The notes: generated from the letters alone by a model not told the origin. A DNA stretch of 64,000 nucleotides from Streptomyces sp. 6-11-2 (GCF_006540305.1 NZ_BJOR01000002.1:558001-622000), one strand, 5' to 3'; shown: positions 42,677 to 51,500, counted from the stretch's first letter. Numbers and translations: made by a program.

Positions 42677-43007
42677 TGCAGCGTCCTTCCCTTCTCGATA
42701 CCGCTGCCGCCCTTCCCCATGTGGCCGGCTCTCCCGGCCTCGGAGTACTACGGCGGCTCCGCCCCGTCCCGGACCGATCAGCGGTCGATGCGCCCAGCCC
42801 CGCCAGCCTGCTGGAGGCAGATGGCAGGGCGAGATTCGGGACGGTTCCCGTGTTCACTGTGGTTCGCTCGATGAAGGAGGAGCCCGACTGTGTCCCTGCG
42901 GCATCGCCACGAGTACGCCGCAGGCTTTCCTCGTGGCCTCCCGGCCAGCTTCCGTAGACCGACCCAAGAGTTGTCAGACCACCCGAAAGGATGACCTGCA
43001 TACGCAC
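42677..43007 (-). ncRNA. 5' RNA domains of the group II intron (partial)
   Basis: The GC-rich, non-coding stretch upstream of the reverse-transcriptase gene is where intron domains I-IV should lie. On the minus strand it contains GTGAACACGGGAACC and a GTGCG at 43007, which would fit the GUGYG 5' end of group II introns. This boundary is tentative; a structure search is needed to place the domains. Confidence 0.4.
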
Positions 43008-43290
43008 CGCTACCGGCCCTGATCCGCCAGGTTTGAGCCGGAGGCACTTTAAGAGACGTAAACGCCGGTTCCTCGCGTACTCCTCTCCATCACGCTTGCC
43101 GGACCCGCCCCATCTGGCAGTACTGGACACGTCCCGGCGTTGTCAGGGCCGCTCTCGCCCTCCCCGGCATCACCCGGATCAGGCTGCCCTCAGCTTCAAC
43201 CCCACTGCTGCGACAGCGAGTTGGTGCAGGCCTTCCACCTCCACTCGAACCAACAGCGCCTCACGGCGCAAACGGAAAGTGAGCCAGAAC

Positions 43291-43336
43291 CCAGAACGGA
43301 CAGCAGATGTTCACCACTTCGGGAGGCACCGAGACT
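43291..43336. repeat. 46-bp inverted repeat, left arm
   Basis: Begins CCAGAACGGACAGCAGATGT and ends GAGGCACCGAGACT. It is a perfect inverted match to 44065-44110 and flanks the orphan gcvH gene. Confidence 0.9.
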
Positions 43337-43508
43337 GGTGGCCGTTCGATTCTCTCTCGCCGGCTTGAAAGCCCCGAGGTGTCCCGAGGTGTACTCGCTG
43401 ACCACGTACGGCCCAATCAGCCGGTGGCTCGCGTCGTCAACCCTCGGTCAAGATCCTCAAAGGCTGACAATGTGTCATCCGGTGATCACGCCCGAGAGGA
43501 GCCTTGCC

Positions 43509-43889
43509 ATGTCGATTGTCCCTGCCGATCTCAAGTACACCGACGAACACGAGTGGATTCACGCCGAAGCCGACGGGACACTGGCGATCGGTATCACCGA
43601 CCACGCCCAGAACGCGCTTGGGGACATCGTGTTCCTGGAGCTGCCCAAGGTGGGAAAGCAAGTCAAGGCCGGGGATGCCGTCGGCGTCGTCGAGTCGGTC
43701 AAGGCCGCTACCGACATCTACAGCCCGGTCACCGGCGAGGTCGTCGCGATCAACACCGACGCCGCTGACGCGCCCGAGGAAGTAAACAGCGACCCTTACG
43801 GCACGTGGCTGTTCAAGATCAAGCTGGCGGACGGTGCCACCACCGACAATCTCCTCGACGCCGCCGCCTACGAAAAGCTGATCGGCTGA
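43509..43889 (+). CDS. gcvH: glycine cleavage system H protein
   Basis: A 126-aa lipoyl-carrier protein that shuttles the aminomethyl group between P, T and L proteins of glycine cleavage. The lipoylated lysine is Lys65 in [40 protein letters not shown] at the start and [14 protein letters not shown] near the end are standard. GAGGAG lies upstream of the ATG at 43509. No gcvT, gcvP, lipoyl ligase or macrodomain gene is near, and no glycine riboswitch is visible upstream. This is an orphan, probably extra copy, set between perfect 46-bp inverted repeats in an accessory region. Confidence 0.93.
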   Translation: MSIVPADLKYTDEHEWIHAEADGTLAIGITDHAQNALGDIVFLELPKVGKQVKAGDAVGVVESVKAATDIYSPVTGEVVAINTDAADAPEEVNSDPYGTWLFKIKLADGATTDNLLDAAAYEKLIG

Positions 43890-44064
43890 CCCTGCTACAC
43901 GGCACCGCCGCCGGACGCTACGACACCGCGGCCATGAATTGATCGGTTCACAGCCCGCACACTGGGCGAGGCTCCCCAGAGCTTCGGCCAGTCCCGACTG
44001 GGACAACGGGTTCGAGACGGCGCCCCCAGACAATCCGGCGTGCGCGTAGTTCGATTTGCATGGC

Positions 44065-44110
44065 AGTCTCGGTGCCTCCCGAAGTGGTGAACATCTGCTG
44101 TCCGTTCTGG
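44065..44110. repeat. 46-bp inverted repeat, right arm
   Basis: Begins AGTCTCGGTGCCTCCCGAAG. It is the exact reverse complement of 43291-43336. It ends where the degenerate first CRISPR repeat (44109) begins. Confidence 0.9.
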
Positions 44111-44326
44111 TCTCGTGGACAAAGCCACGGGGAGCAGTCCCCGAAAATCGTCTTCGCGATCTGCGTTCCGGGACCATCCCCGCGGGTGCGGGGAGCAGCC
44201 GTTCGACCCGGACGGCATCACCCGCCTGGCGGGACCATCCCCGCGGGTGCGGGGAGCAGTAGGCGTCGGTACCCAGCGCCGTCAAGCCGGTGGGACCATC
44301 CCTGCGGGTGCGGGTGCGGGGAGCCC
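44109..44326. CRISPR. short degenerate type I-E-like CRISPR array, second repeat type
   Basis: A 29-bp repeat is perfect at 44170-44198 and 44231-44259 (start GGGACCATCCCCGCGGGTGC, end GGGGAGCAG; dyad CCCCGC-GGGT-GCGGGG). A third copy at 44292-44326 has C-to-T and a 6-base internal duplication (GTGCGG). A degenerate one at 44109-44137 keeps ACGGGGAGCAG. The period is exactly 61 bp, and the spacers are 32 bp (44138-44169, 44199-44230, 44260-44291). The repeat differs clearly from that at 15147-15357. There are no cas genes in the window. Confidence 0.85.
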
Positions 44327-44339
44327 GCGCCCGCGGGGA

Positions 44340-44548
44340 TGGTCACGACCATTCCGGTGCCGACTGGTCTGCCGCCGGTCACGCTGGTGTGGGACCGCTT
44401 CGACGACCTACCGCACCCTGGCCGCCCTCGCCGACCACGACCCGACCAGGGCCGGATCACCGTGCACCCCACACCGGGCACCGACTCCCGGGGCGCCCTG
44501 GCCTGGGACGTCCTGGCCGCGCTCGGCAAACCTCCGCCGCTAACCTAA
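44340..44548 (+). pseudogene. C-terminal fragment of an unrecognised protein
   Basis: Plus strand: VTLVWDRFDDLPHPGRPRRP, then QGRITVHPTPGTDSRGALAW, then DVLAALGKPPPLT and a stop. It has clear coding character but no start, since it begins directly after the CRISPR remnant. It is a truncated gene end. Confidence 0.35.
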
Positions 44549-44611
44549 CTGGCCGGCCCAGTATCATCCGGTCCGTCGCAGGCCTCCTCGCTGGCCAGCA
44601 GAACCCACACC

Positions 44612-46810
44612 TCACTCCCGAGGCGGTTTACGGGCACGGTTCGTCTTCTTGCGTGAGGAGCGCTTACTTCTGTGCCGGTCGAGCATGTGGGCAGCGAATT
44701 CCCGTGCCGCTTCGTTGTTAACCGGGTCGCGGATGACCGACGCGAGGGTGGCGCCAGCACGTCTGTCATTGGCCACCGATAGGGCGGCGGCCGCTCCAGC
44801 GCGGGCGAAAGCAGGTGCCGTCGGGTCCTGGGCCAGTGCGGCCAGAGCGTCCGCATCGCCGACGGAGACCATGATGAGGGCTTGCGCGCGGCCAGGAATC
44901 TCGTCCACGTCGGGGTCGGCGATGACGGCGGCTGCAGCCGAGAGCGCTCGTCGATCACCCCACTGGACCAGCGTCTTGACCGCCACCGAGCGGTGCACGT
45001 TGTTGGCGCGGGGATCACGGGCGAGGGAGGTGAGCGTGCTCCGGGCGGCTTGGAGGGTCTGCTCGGAAATGAGCGTTCCCATGCGCGCCTGTTCCGCGAT
45101 GAACGCGGCGCCCTCCAGGCCGCCGTGCGTGGCCAGGCGGCACAGGTTCCTCGCGACGTCGGGACCGTTCTCGGCCTCTAGGTCGAGGAGGAAGCCCAGG
45201 TAGGAGGAGTCATCATGATCGCGCCACAGCGACCGCAGCGAGCCTCCCGGCGGAGTCCAGATCCTGCGGGTCCATGGCCAGGGCCTTCCCCAGCCCTTGT
45301 CGAAGATCGTACGCAGCAACTGTGCGCGGGCCTCGGTGTGGCACGCAGCGCAGTACTCGAGCAGCGTCTGGTGCAGGAAGGTGAGTTCGCCCCTACGAAG
45401 GCTCAGCAGGCCACTGCGCCGGAGACTATCCGTGAGGAAGTCCGCCCATACGGTTCGCGGTATTCCTTCGGGGCATCCGGCGGCCGGTTGCGACATCAGA
45501 ACGTTCATCGTCGGTCGGTCACCGCCTCGGTGCCGCTCCACGGCGAGGTGGCTGATCAGGGCCGGAAGATGGTCGAGCATGGACTCCGCGAGGGCGAGAG
45601 CGCGGGCGCCGTGGCGTTCGAGCGCCTGCCGGGTCTGCGTGCGGATTCCCGAGTTCCCCGCGGTGTGCTGCCGCTCGTGCAACAGGTCGAGAAAGCGCTG
45701 GTAGATCTCTGTCCGCCCGGTGGGCAGTGCCTGCCCCGGAGCGGCCGCGTACAACTGGCACAGCATGGTCGCCATCAGCGGGTTGTGGGCGAGGTCATCC
45801 AGGTGCGCTCGGGCAAGTGCTGCGTGGAACGCTGCGGCGGCATGCTCCGGATCCGGCACGCCGAGCCCGCTGAACCAGCGGGCGGCCAGCTGACGCAGAT
45901 CGCGGGAGGCGAAAGGCTGGAGTTCGTAGCGTACGACTGTCCGGTCGAGCGCACCGAACTCCTCGTCGGGGAGCTGCCGGGTCGCCACGATGAACCGGAA
46001 GGGGCCCTTGTCCGCGCTGGCGGTGAGCTTGGACAAGACACGCCGCCGGGATGCCGGGTCCGTGATCTCGTCGAGTCCGTCGACCAACAGCAGCCATCGC
46101 GCACCCGGGTACGGTTCCGTGCGTATGAGTTCGGCTGGCAACGTCTCCAGCAGCCCGACCTCACTCAGCTCCGCGCTCACGCTCGCCGAGATCGCCTCGG
46201 GCAGCAGCGAACGGCCGGCGAGATCGGCCGCACTCACCAGGAGGGGGACGGACTTCGTGCGCCCTTCCAGGAGATGACTGATCGCCTTGGCCGCGCTCGT
46301 GCGCAGCAGGGTCGATTTTCCGCCACCAGGATCGCTCTCCACAACGCAGTTGCCCATCCCCCACAGGAGCATCTCCGCCGCGGCTGAGGTGGCCGCGCCG
46401 GACGGAAGCTCGCGAAGGCGCTGCCCCACGTAGACGTCCGCCAAAGGCGGCGTGGCCCCGGGCAGCATCCCGGGGAATGGGTGCTGACGGACTGCGCGTG
46501 CCGCCGCGTCCAGGTAGCCGTGGAGTTGCGGCGAGTGCTGGCGCGTGCGGGTATCGGCCCGGTCCCGCAGCGAACGTAATGTGTGGAGTGACTCACCGGT
46601 GACGCCGAGAGCCTTCGCGAGCATGCCGAGAGTGTGCGGTGTGGGAGCCCCCTTCTTGGGGTTCAGCGCGTTGTTGACGGCGGCCTTACTGATGCCGGCC
46701 CGGGCGGCGAGCGTTGACTGTGACAGATCCTTCTCGGTCATCGCGTGGCGCAGCCTGCGGCTCAACTCGCTCCGCGGGTGGCCTTCGTCCGGCGGCTTCG
46801 TTTCGCCCAT
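44612..46810 (-). CDS. XRE-NACHT NTPase with HEAT-like repeats
   Basis: A 732-aa STAND-type protein. Residues about 14-75 are a Cro/C1 helix-turn-helix (SQSTLAARAGISKAAVNNAL). Residues about 150-330 are the NACHT domain: CVVESDPGGGKSTLLRTSAA (Walker A, about 158-168), ARWLLLVDGLDEITDPASRR (Walker B) and FRFIVATRQLPDEEFGALDR (sensor). The last 220 residues are helical HEAT-like repeats (SVAVKTLVQWGDRRALSAAA, DADALAALAQDPTAPAFARA), ending in a very basic tail (RHRSKRSSRKKTNRARKPPR). NTPases of this architecture are known or suspected antiphage sensors. It is intact and divergent from a small gene, with a palindrome between. Confidence 0.9.
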   Translation of the reverse strand: MGETKPPDEGHPRSELSRRLRHAMTEKDLSQSTLAARAGISKAAVNNALNPKKGAPTPHTLGMLAKALGVTGESLHTLRSLRDRADTRTRQHSPQLHGYLDAAARAVRQHPFPGMLPGATPPLADVYVGQRLRELPSGAATSAAAEMLLWGMGNCVVESDPGGGKSTLLRTSAAKAISHLLEGRTKSVPLLVSAADLAGRSLLPEAISASVSAELSEVGLLETLPAELIRTEPYPGARWLLLVDGLDEITDPASRRRVLSKLTASADKGPFRFIVATRQLPDEEFGALDRTVVRYELQPFASRDLRQLAARWFSGLGVPDPEHAAAAFHAALARAHLDDLAHNPLMATMLCQLYAAAPGQALPTGRTEIYQRFLDLLHERQHTAGNSGIRTQTRQALERHGARALALAESMLDHLPALISHLAVERHRGGDRPTMNVLMSQPAAGCPEGIPRTVWADFLTDSLRRSGLLSLRRGELTFLHQTLLEYCAACHTEARAQLLRTIFDKGWGRPWPWTRRIWTPPGGSLRSLWRDHDDSSYLGFLLDLEAENGPDVARNLCRLATHGGLEGAAFIAEQARMGTLISEQTLQAARSTLTSLARDPRANNVHRSVAVKTLVQWGDRRALSAAAAVIADPDVDEIPGRAQALIMVSVGDADALAALAQDPTAPAFARAGAAAALSVANDRRAGATLASVIRDPVNNEAAREFAAHMLDRHRSKRSSRKKTNRARKPPRE

Positions 46811-46845
46811 CGGTCACCCCCCCCATGACCTGCTGTTCTTTGTCG

Positions 46846-46864
46846 TTCACTGAACACCGGTGAA
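46846..46864. promoter_or_regulatory. candidate operator between NACHT gene and small divergent gene
   Basis: TTCACTGAACACCGGTGAA: TTCAC and GTGAA arms around nine bases, 36 bases before the NACHT start. It could be bound by the NACHT protein's own helix-turn-helix. Confidence 0.35.
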
Positions 46865-46937
46865 TGCGCTCACAGGCTATCTCTGGAAGTCGACCGGCCG
46901 GTCACCATCAGCCGAATCGACACCGAGGAGTACGTAC

Positions 46938-47213
46938 ATGGACTTCCAGACGGCGCTGCTGGGCCTGCCCATGGTGCTCGCGATACTGCTCCGCCTTATG
47001 CCTCGTCGCCGCCGGCGCAGGTTCACGGGACTGGTGCGCGAACTTTGCGACCTGGTCTCGCTGCGCATGGTTCTGAGGGACAGCGAGCCGGAGGAGCGCA
47101 GCGAACTGCTGGCTGCCCACCAGGTGTGGCGGACCGAGGCGAAGGAGCCGGGGGACGGCCCCCCGCCGCACCGACGCCAGCAAAAGCGCAATCGTGGGAA
47201 GCGGTCGGCCTGA
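46938..47213 (+). CDS. small membrane-associated basic protein, 91 aa
   Basis: The ATG at 46938 has GAGGAG upstream. Residues 4-20 (QTALLGLPMVLAILLRLM) are hydrophobic enough for one short membrane helix, followed by the Arg cluster PRRRRRRFTGLVRELCDLVS and a basic, Pro-rich tail (PPPHRRQQKRNRGKRS). A short helix followed by a basic cytosolic tail is also typical of small toxic peptides, but nothing proves this. It lies divergent to the XRE-NACHT gene. Confidence 0.5.
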   Translation: MDFQTALLGLPMVLAILLRLMPRRRRRRFTGLVRELCDLVSLRMVLRDSEPEERSELLAAHQVWRTEAKEPGDGPPPHRRQQKRNRGKRSA

Positions 47214-47462
47214 TCAGGCCGGCTGCGAACCCCGCCGGCCCCATTGCCCGCAGCAGATCTGCAGCGGGCAGAGAAAACCCGCCCCCACATTCAGCCCGGC
47301 CCACAGTGGAGAGATCGCGGCACGCGCAGACTGGGCGGCCTTTGCCGAGGCGCCGGCAGTGAGTGAGATAGGCACTGCACTGACGCAGTGGCCGGACCAC
47401 AGCGTCGCAGGCCCCCGGAGATCGGGCTGACGGTCCGGTGAGGGGCACAGATCGAGGCCTTC

Positions 47463-48300
47463 TCACCGGACCGCCCTGCCGGACTTCGCCGCCCAGTCGA
47501 GTCCGAGGTTGGCGAGTGCGGCGAGTCTGTCCGCAGTGAGCTTCCCGCGCCTGCTCTTGGTGTTGGACAGGAAGACCCCGAGCTTGACCTCCGACCCGTC
47601 CGGCAGCTGCTCGACGTGTCCTCGTGGGACGGTCAGGGATCCGGTGCGGGTTTTGTACTGTGCCAGGGCTGCTACGCCCCGTTCGAAGGCGCTTACGGTC
47701 GCCGTGGACGGCTTCGCGGGCGCTTCCGGCTCCGGCGCCAGCGGGACGACGCGGACGGCTTCCAGGCGCTTGCGCTGCCCGTCGGTCAGGGCCTGCCAGA
47801 CTTCGGGCTTGCGCTGCCGGGCCAGCCATTTCCCGATGTCCATGCCGTGGACGGTGACGCCGGGCAGGACGTCGGCCTGGCCTTCTTCGTCCCGTACGAG
47901 CTCGCGCAGCGCGGCGTAGTGCCGTTGCCAGTCGGCCGGCCACGACGGGTTCCAGTCCTTATCGACCGCCTGAAGCGCCTGCTCCCACTCCGGGCGGTCG
48001 GCCAGCGCACCCGGCCGTCGCAGGTTGGACAGCCACTGTCCCACCGGCTTGTCCATCGCCGACACGGTCCGGGGTGCGCAGAGTGTCCAGTGTTCCTCGT
48101 AGTACACCCGGGCTGCTGCCAGGTTCTCTTGGAAGCGTTCGTCCGTCACGCTCCAGACCATGCCCAACTGTTCCAGCCGCGCCGCGCGCTTGCCGGTCAT
48201 CTGCCTGGCCCCGAACGCCCGTCGCTGTTCAGCGATCCAGGTCCCCAGTGGAAACGCGCCTTCCATGTGCTCGTACGGGACACGGGCATGAAGCTCACGC
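47463..48300 (-). pseudogene. helicase-associated domain protein, N-terminally truncated
   Basis: Repeated helicase-associated modules: FPLGTWIAEQRRAFGARQMT, LAAARVYYEEHWTLCAPRTV, PVGQWLSNLRRPGALADRPE, DIGKWLARQRKPEVWQALTD, and LGVFLSNTKSRRGKLTADRL at the end. The frame continues upstream of the ATG at 48266 to about 48300 (ELHARVPYEHMEGA) and then stops, so the helicase core and first modules are lost. It is a different paralogue from the one at 32887-34101. Confidence 0.7.
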
Positions 48301-48545
48301 TTGGTTATGTCGTCTCAACGGGATTGCGGGCTGAAGGTCTTCTGGTAACTCTCTGACCTGCAGTGCTTCATGAATTGAGAATGTGATCAAGTGAGATCTG
48401 GTCCATGGATCAGCGCTGTGACCTGCGAAGCTTCAGAGATTGAGACAACCATGCATCCCCAGTGAGACGACCCTTACGGGGCTCTTCGCAGTTGAGGGTG
48501 TAGCGCCGATGAATGTAGTGCTGTTGGACGGTTGGATGTGAGGCG

Positions 48546-48992
48546 TCAGGATGTGCGAGAGTCGTAGTTCTCGCGGTTTGCGAGGACCTCGGCCATGTGC
48601 GTCTGCGCCCAGTTTCTGAGCCCGCGCGTCATGTGGTGGAGCGAGAGGCCGAGGTCGGTCAGCTCGTAGGAGACGGTGACAGGGACGGTTGGCGTCACGG
48701 CACGGGTGAGCAGACCATCGTGCTCCAGCGAGCGTAGCGTCTGGGTCAGCATCTTCTGGCTGACCCCGGCCAGAAGACGAGAGATCTCGGAGTAGCGCAT
48801 CGCCTTCGGAGCGTCTGCGTGTGCTGCACCGGGCTGGCGAGGGCTGTTGTCGCCGCCCAGCGCACACAAGATCAGGACGACCCACTTGTCCGAGATTCGG
48901 TCGAGCAGCTGCCGGCTGGGGCACTCTGCCAGGAACGCGTTGTACTCCACCTTGGCCTGAGCCCTCTTCTGGGCCGCCTTCATCGTCGTCAC
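48546..48992 (-). CDS. HxlR-family transcriptional regulator
   Basis: About 148 aa. The winged-helix signature is CPSRQLLDRISDKWVVLILC, then RYSEISRLLAGVSQKMLTQT and LRSLEHDGLLTRAVTPTVPV, then SYELTDLGLSLHHMTRGLRN. The single Cys near the N-terminus (AECPSRQ) is at the position used for redox or electrophile sensing in HxlR/QorR/YodB-type proteins. GAGAGG precedes a GTG at 48992, chosen as start. It is divergent from the aldo/keto reductase gene, its likely target. Confidence 0.88.
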   Translation of the reverse strand: MTTMKAAQKRAQAKVEYNAFLAECPSRQLLDRISDKWVVLILCALGGDNSPRQPGAAHADAPKAMRYSEISRLLAGVSQKMLTQTLRSLEHDGLLTRAVTPTVPVTVSYELTDLGLSLHHMTRGLRNWAQTHMAEVLANRENYDSRTS

Positions 48993-49124
48993 TGATCGCA
49001 CCTCTCACCAATGGGTGGGTTACGCACTCCAAAGTGCCTACTTCCCGACAGGAAGTTTCTCTCCAATGCTGATGCAGGGAGGCAGCAGGCGCCACCCCCC
49101 AAGTGCACGACGAAAGGCAACAAG

Positions 49125-49997
49125 ATGAGCACGCCCTCCCTCTCTCTTCCCGGCGACACCTGGACGCTGGGTGACCTGACCGTCACCCGGTTCGGTTACG
49201 GCGCCATGCAACTGGCCGGCCCGTGGGTTATGGGGTCGCCCGCCGATCGCGAGGGTGCCCTGGCCGTTCTGCGTGAAGCGGTCGACGTCGGTATCACCCA
49301 CATCGACACCAGCGACGCTTACGGGCCGCGCGTCACCAACGAGTTGATCCGCGAGGCACTGCGTCCCTATCCCGAGTCGCTGCACATCGTGACCAAGGTG
49401 GGCGCGACCCGCGACGAACAGGGTGGCTGGCCTACGGCCCGGCGGCCCGAAGATCTGCGCCGCCAGGTCCACGACAACCTCAAGTCCCTCGGGCTCGACG
49501 TACTCGACCTGGTCAACCTCCGACTCGGCAACGCCGAAGGCCCCCAGCCCGGCTCGCTCGCCGAGGCGTTCGAGACGCTCGTCGAACTCCAGCAGCAGGG
49601 CCTGATCCGCCACCTCGGGGTCAGCAACGCCACCGAGGAGCAGGTCACCGAGGCACAGAGCATCGCGCCGATCGTGTGCGTGCAGAACATGTACAACCTC
49701 GCCCACCGCCACGACGACAAGCTCATCGACCGGCTCGCCCCCGACGGCGTCGCGTACGTGCCCTTCTTCCCCCTCGGGGGCTTTACCCCGCTTCAGTCCT
49801 CGGCGCTCTCGGCGGTCGCCGCTCGATCGGAGGCGACACCGATGTCCGTCGCACTGGCCTGGCTGCTGCAGCGATCACCGAACATCCTGCTCATCCCCGG
49901 CACGTCATCGACGGCACACCTGCGCGAGAACATCGCCGGCGCGGGACTCGCCCTCTCTCATGAGGACTTGGCCGAGCTGGACGACATCGGCCGCTGA
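49125..49997 (+). CDS. aldo/keto reductase
   Basis: A 290-aa TIM-barrel NADPH-dependent carbonyl reductase. VTRFGYGAMQLAG at the start, VGITHIDTSDAYGPRVTNEL (catalytic Asp and Tyr), LHIVTKVG (catalytic Lys), GLIRHLGVSNATEEQV and the coenzyme-binding NILLIPGTSSTAHLRENIAG. The usual catalytic His position is occupied by Asn in VNLRLGN, as in several actinobacterial members. GAAAGG lies upstream. It is probably controlled by the divergent HxlR regulator. Confidence 0.9.
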   Translation: MSTPSLSLPGDTWTLGDLTVTRFGYGAMQLAGPWVMGSPADREGALAVLREAVDVGITHIDTSDAYGPRVTNELIREALRPYPESLHIVTKVGATRDEQGGWPTARRPEDLRRQVHDNLKSLGLDVLDLVNLRLGNAEGPQPGSLAEAFETLVELQQQGLIRHLGVSNATEEQVTEAQSIAPIVCVQNMYNLAHRHDDKLIDRLAPDGVAYVPFFPLGGFTPLQSSALSAVAARSEATPMSVALAWLLQRSPNILLIPGTSSTAHLRENIAGAGLALSHEDLAELDDIGR

Positions 49998-50290
49998 ATG
50001 CCCCAGAGCTGAACGGCTCACAAGCCACGGCTGAAGCCACCGTTCAAGTTCCGGCCCCGGGCACCCTCGCGCGATCGGGGCCGAAGCAGGATGATTCGCC
50101 CTCACCTGGATGACTTCAGATCATCAACTGTCAAAAACTTGTGTCACACCGACGGTGGAAGCTCATCCCGCGTCGGTGGCCGGGCAGGCGTCGAGGTCTC
50201 CCGAGGACGGGGGTTCCTACACCAAGCCCATCCGGAAGACCTCGACGTTGCACGACGCTACCCCTGAGGCGGGCTTCGCCCGCGCTGACA

Positions 50291-51180
50291 TGAATACGTT
50301 CTGCCGCCTTGACGAGCTCGGTCTCGAAGTCACCGGTCAGCGACTCGCCCCGGATCGTGCGGTTCTCGCGTGCCGGGTCGTCGAGGCGTGACACCGTGAC
50401 CCGGCGACTGGCGCACGAGCCACTCGGCTGGCGGCCCACGATCCTTCACGTCACGATCCGACGCTACCGCTGCATCGGCTGTGGGCACGTGTGGCGGCAA
50501 GACACCACCAAGGCGGCTGAGCCGCGGGCGAAGCTCTCGCGCCGCGGGCTGCGGTGGGCGCTTGAAGCCATCGTCTGCCAGCACCTCACTGTCGCCCGTG
50601 TCGCCGAAGGGCTCGGGGTCGCCTGGAACACCGCCAACGACGCTGTCCTGGCCGAGGGAAAGCGCGTCCTCATCGACGACACCGGCCGGTTCGACGACGT
50701 CACCGCGATCGGCGTCGACGAGCACGTGTGTCGCCACACCAGGCGTGGCGACAAGTACGTCACCGTGATCTGTCCTGTCCTGTCCTGTCCTGACCTGACC
50801 TGACCTGACCTGACCGGCAACCGCGACGGCACCGGCCCTGCCCGGCTGCTCGGCATGGTCGAAGGCCGCTTCAAGCAGGCCTTCAAGGCCTGGCTCGCCG
50901 AACGCGAAGAGTCCTGGCGCAACCGCGTCGAGGTCGTCGCGATGGACGGTTTCACCGGGTTCAAGACCGCCGCCAGCGAGGAACTGCCCGACGCGGCCGC
51001 GGTCATGGACCCATTCCACGTCGTGCGTCTGGCCAGCGACGCACTCGACCGATGCCGCCGACGTGTCCAACTGGCCATCCACGGGCACCGCGGACGCAGG
51101 AGCGACCCGCTCTATACCGCACAGCGAACCCTCCACACCGGCGCTGACCTGCTCACCGACAGGCAGAAGCGCGTGTGCCA
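50291..51180 (+). pseudogene. ISL3-family transposase, broken
   Basis: Pieces in order: an N-terminal stretch from 50291 (MNTFCRLDELGLEVTGQRL), a frameshift near 50388, the zinc-binding region HEPLGWRPTILHVTIRRYRC with IGCGHVWRQ, EAIVCQHLTVARVAEGLGVA, VTAIGVDEHVCRHT (first Asp), a 45-base pentanucleotide repeat that introduces stops, then VEVVAMDGFTGFKTAASEEL (second Asp) and VMDPFHVVRLASDALDRCRR. The last third with the catalytic Glu is missing after about 51180. Clearly inactive. Confidence 0.85.
50771..50815 (+). repeat. pentanucleotide tandem repeat
   Basis: Four copies of TGTCC (50771-50790) followed by five of TGACC (50791-50815). It lies where intact ISL3 transposases would read IDLTGN, so it is an expansion of an ancestral short TGACC-like stretch. 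Confidence 0.95.
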
Positions 51181-51500
51181 GGTGCTCGCCCGCGCCGGGC
51201 AGGCCGGTACGTAGGGCGGCCGGGAGCTCGGCACGGTCGAGGGCGGCGAGGAGCTGTGGGTCGGCGGGGCACCAGCGCAGCCAGGCGGCGGCCGGTGACG
51301 GCCGTGCGCTCATCACCGACGGGCATTTCCTCGGCGAACCGGCCACCGTCTGGGCCGACATCGCCGCACGCCCCGGCGGAGCGGCGGCGGCCTCCCGCCT
51401 CCTGGAACTCCTGGCCCGCTAACTCCCGCAACGCGGCACCGACGGGCCGCCGGGCGCGGCCACCGACACGGCGGCCGCCCTGTGGCGCGCCGCGCTCGCC

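Noticed and set aside
43337..43508. Glycine riboswitch upstream of gcvH
   Set aside because: I looked for the conserved glycine-aptamer cores and saw none; the leader contains no tandem aptamer-like arrangement.
43437..44543. Long open frames across gcvH and the second CRISPR array on both strands
   Set aside because: Their translations consist of antisense gcvH and repeated CRISPR-derived peptides (HPRGW, PAGAG motifs). They are by-products of the repeats, not genes.
48478..48510. End of an ISL3-type element (GGGCTCTTCGCAGTTGAGG)
   Set aside because: It resembles known IS ends, but no matching opposite end or adjacent transposase was found, so I did not annotate it as a feature.
50771..50815. 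Phase-variation switch made by the pentanucleotide repeat
   Set aside because: The host gene is already dead (missing 3' third and an earlier frameshift), so copy-number changes could not switch an active transposase.
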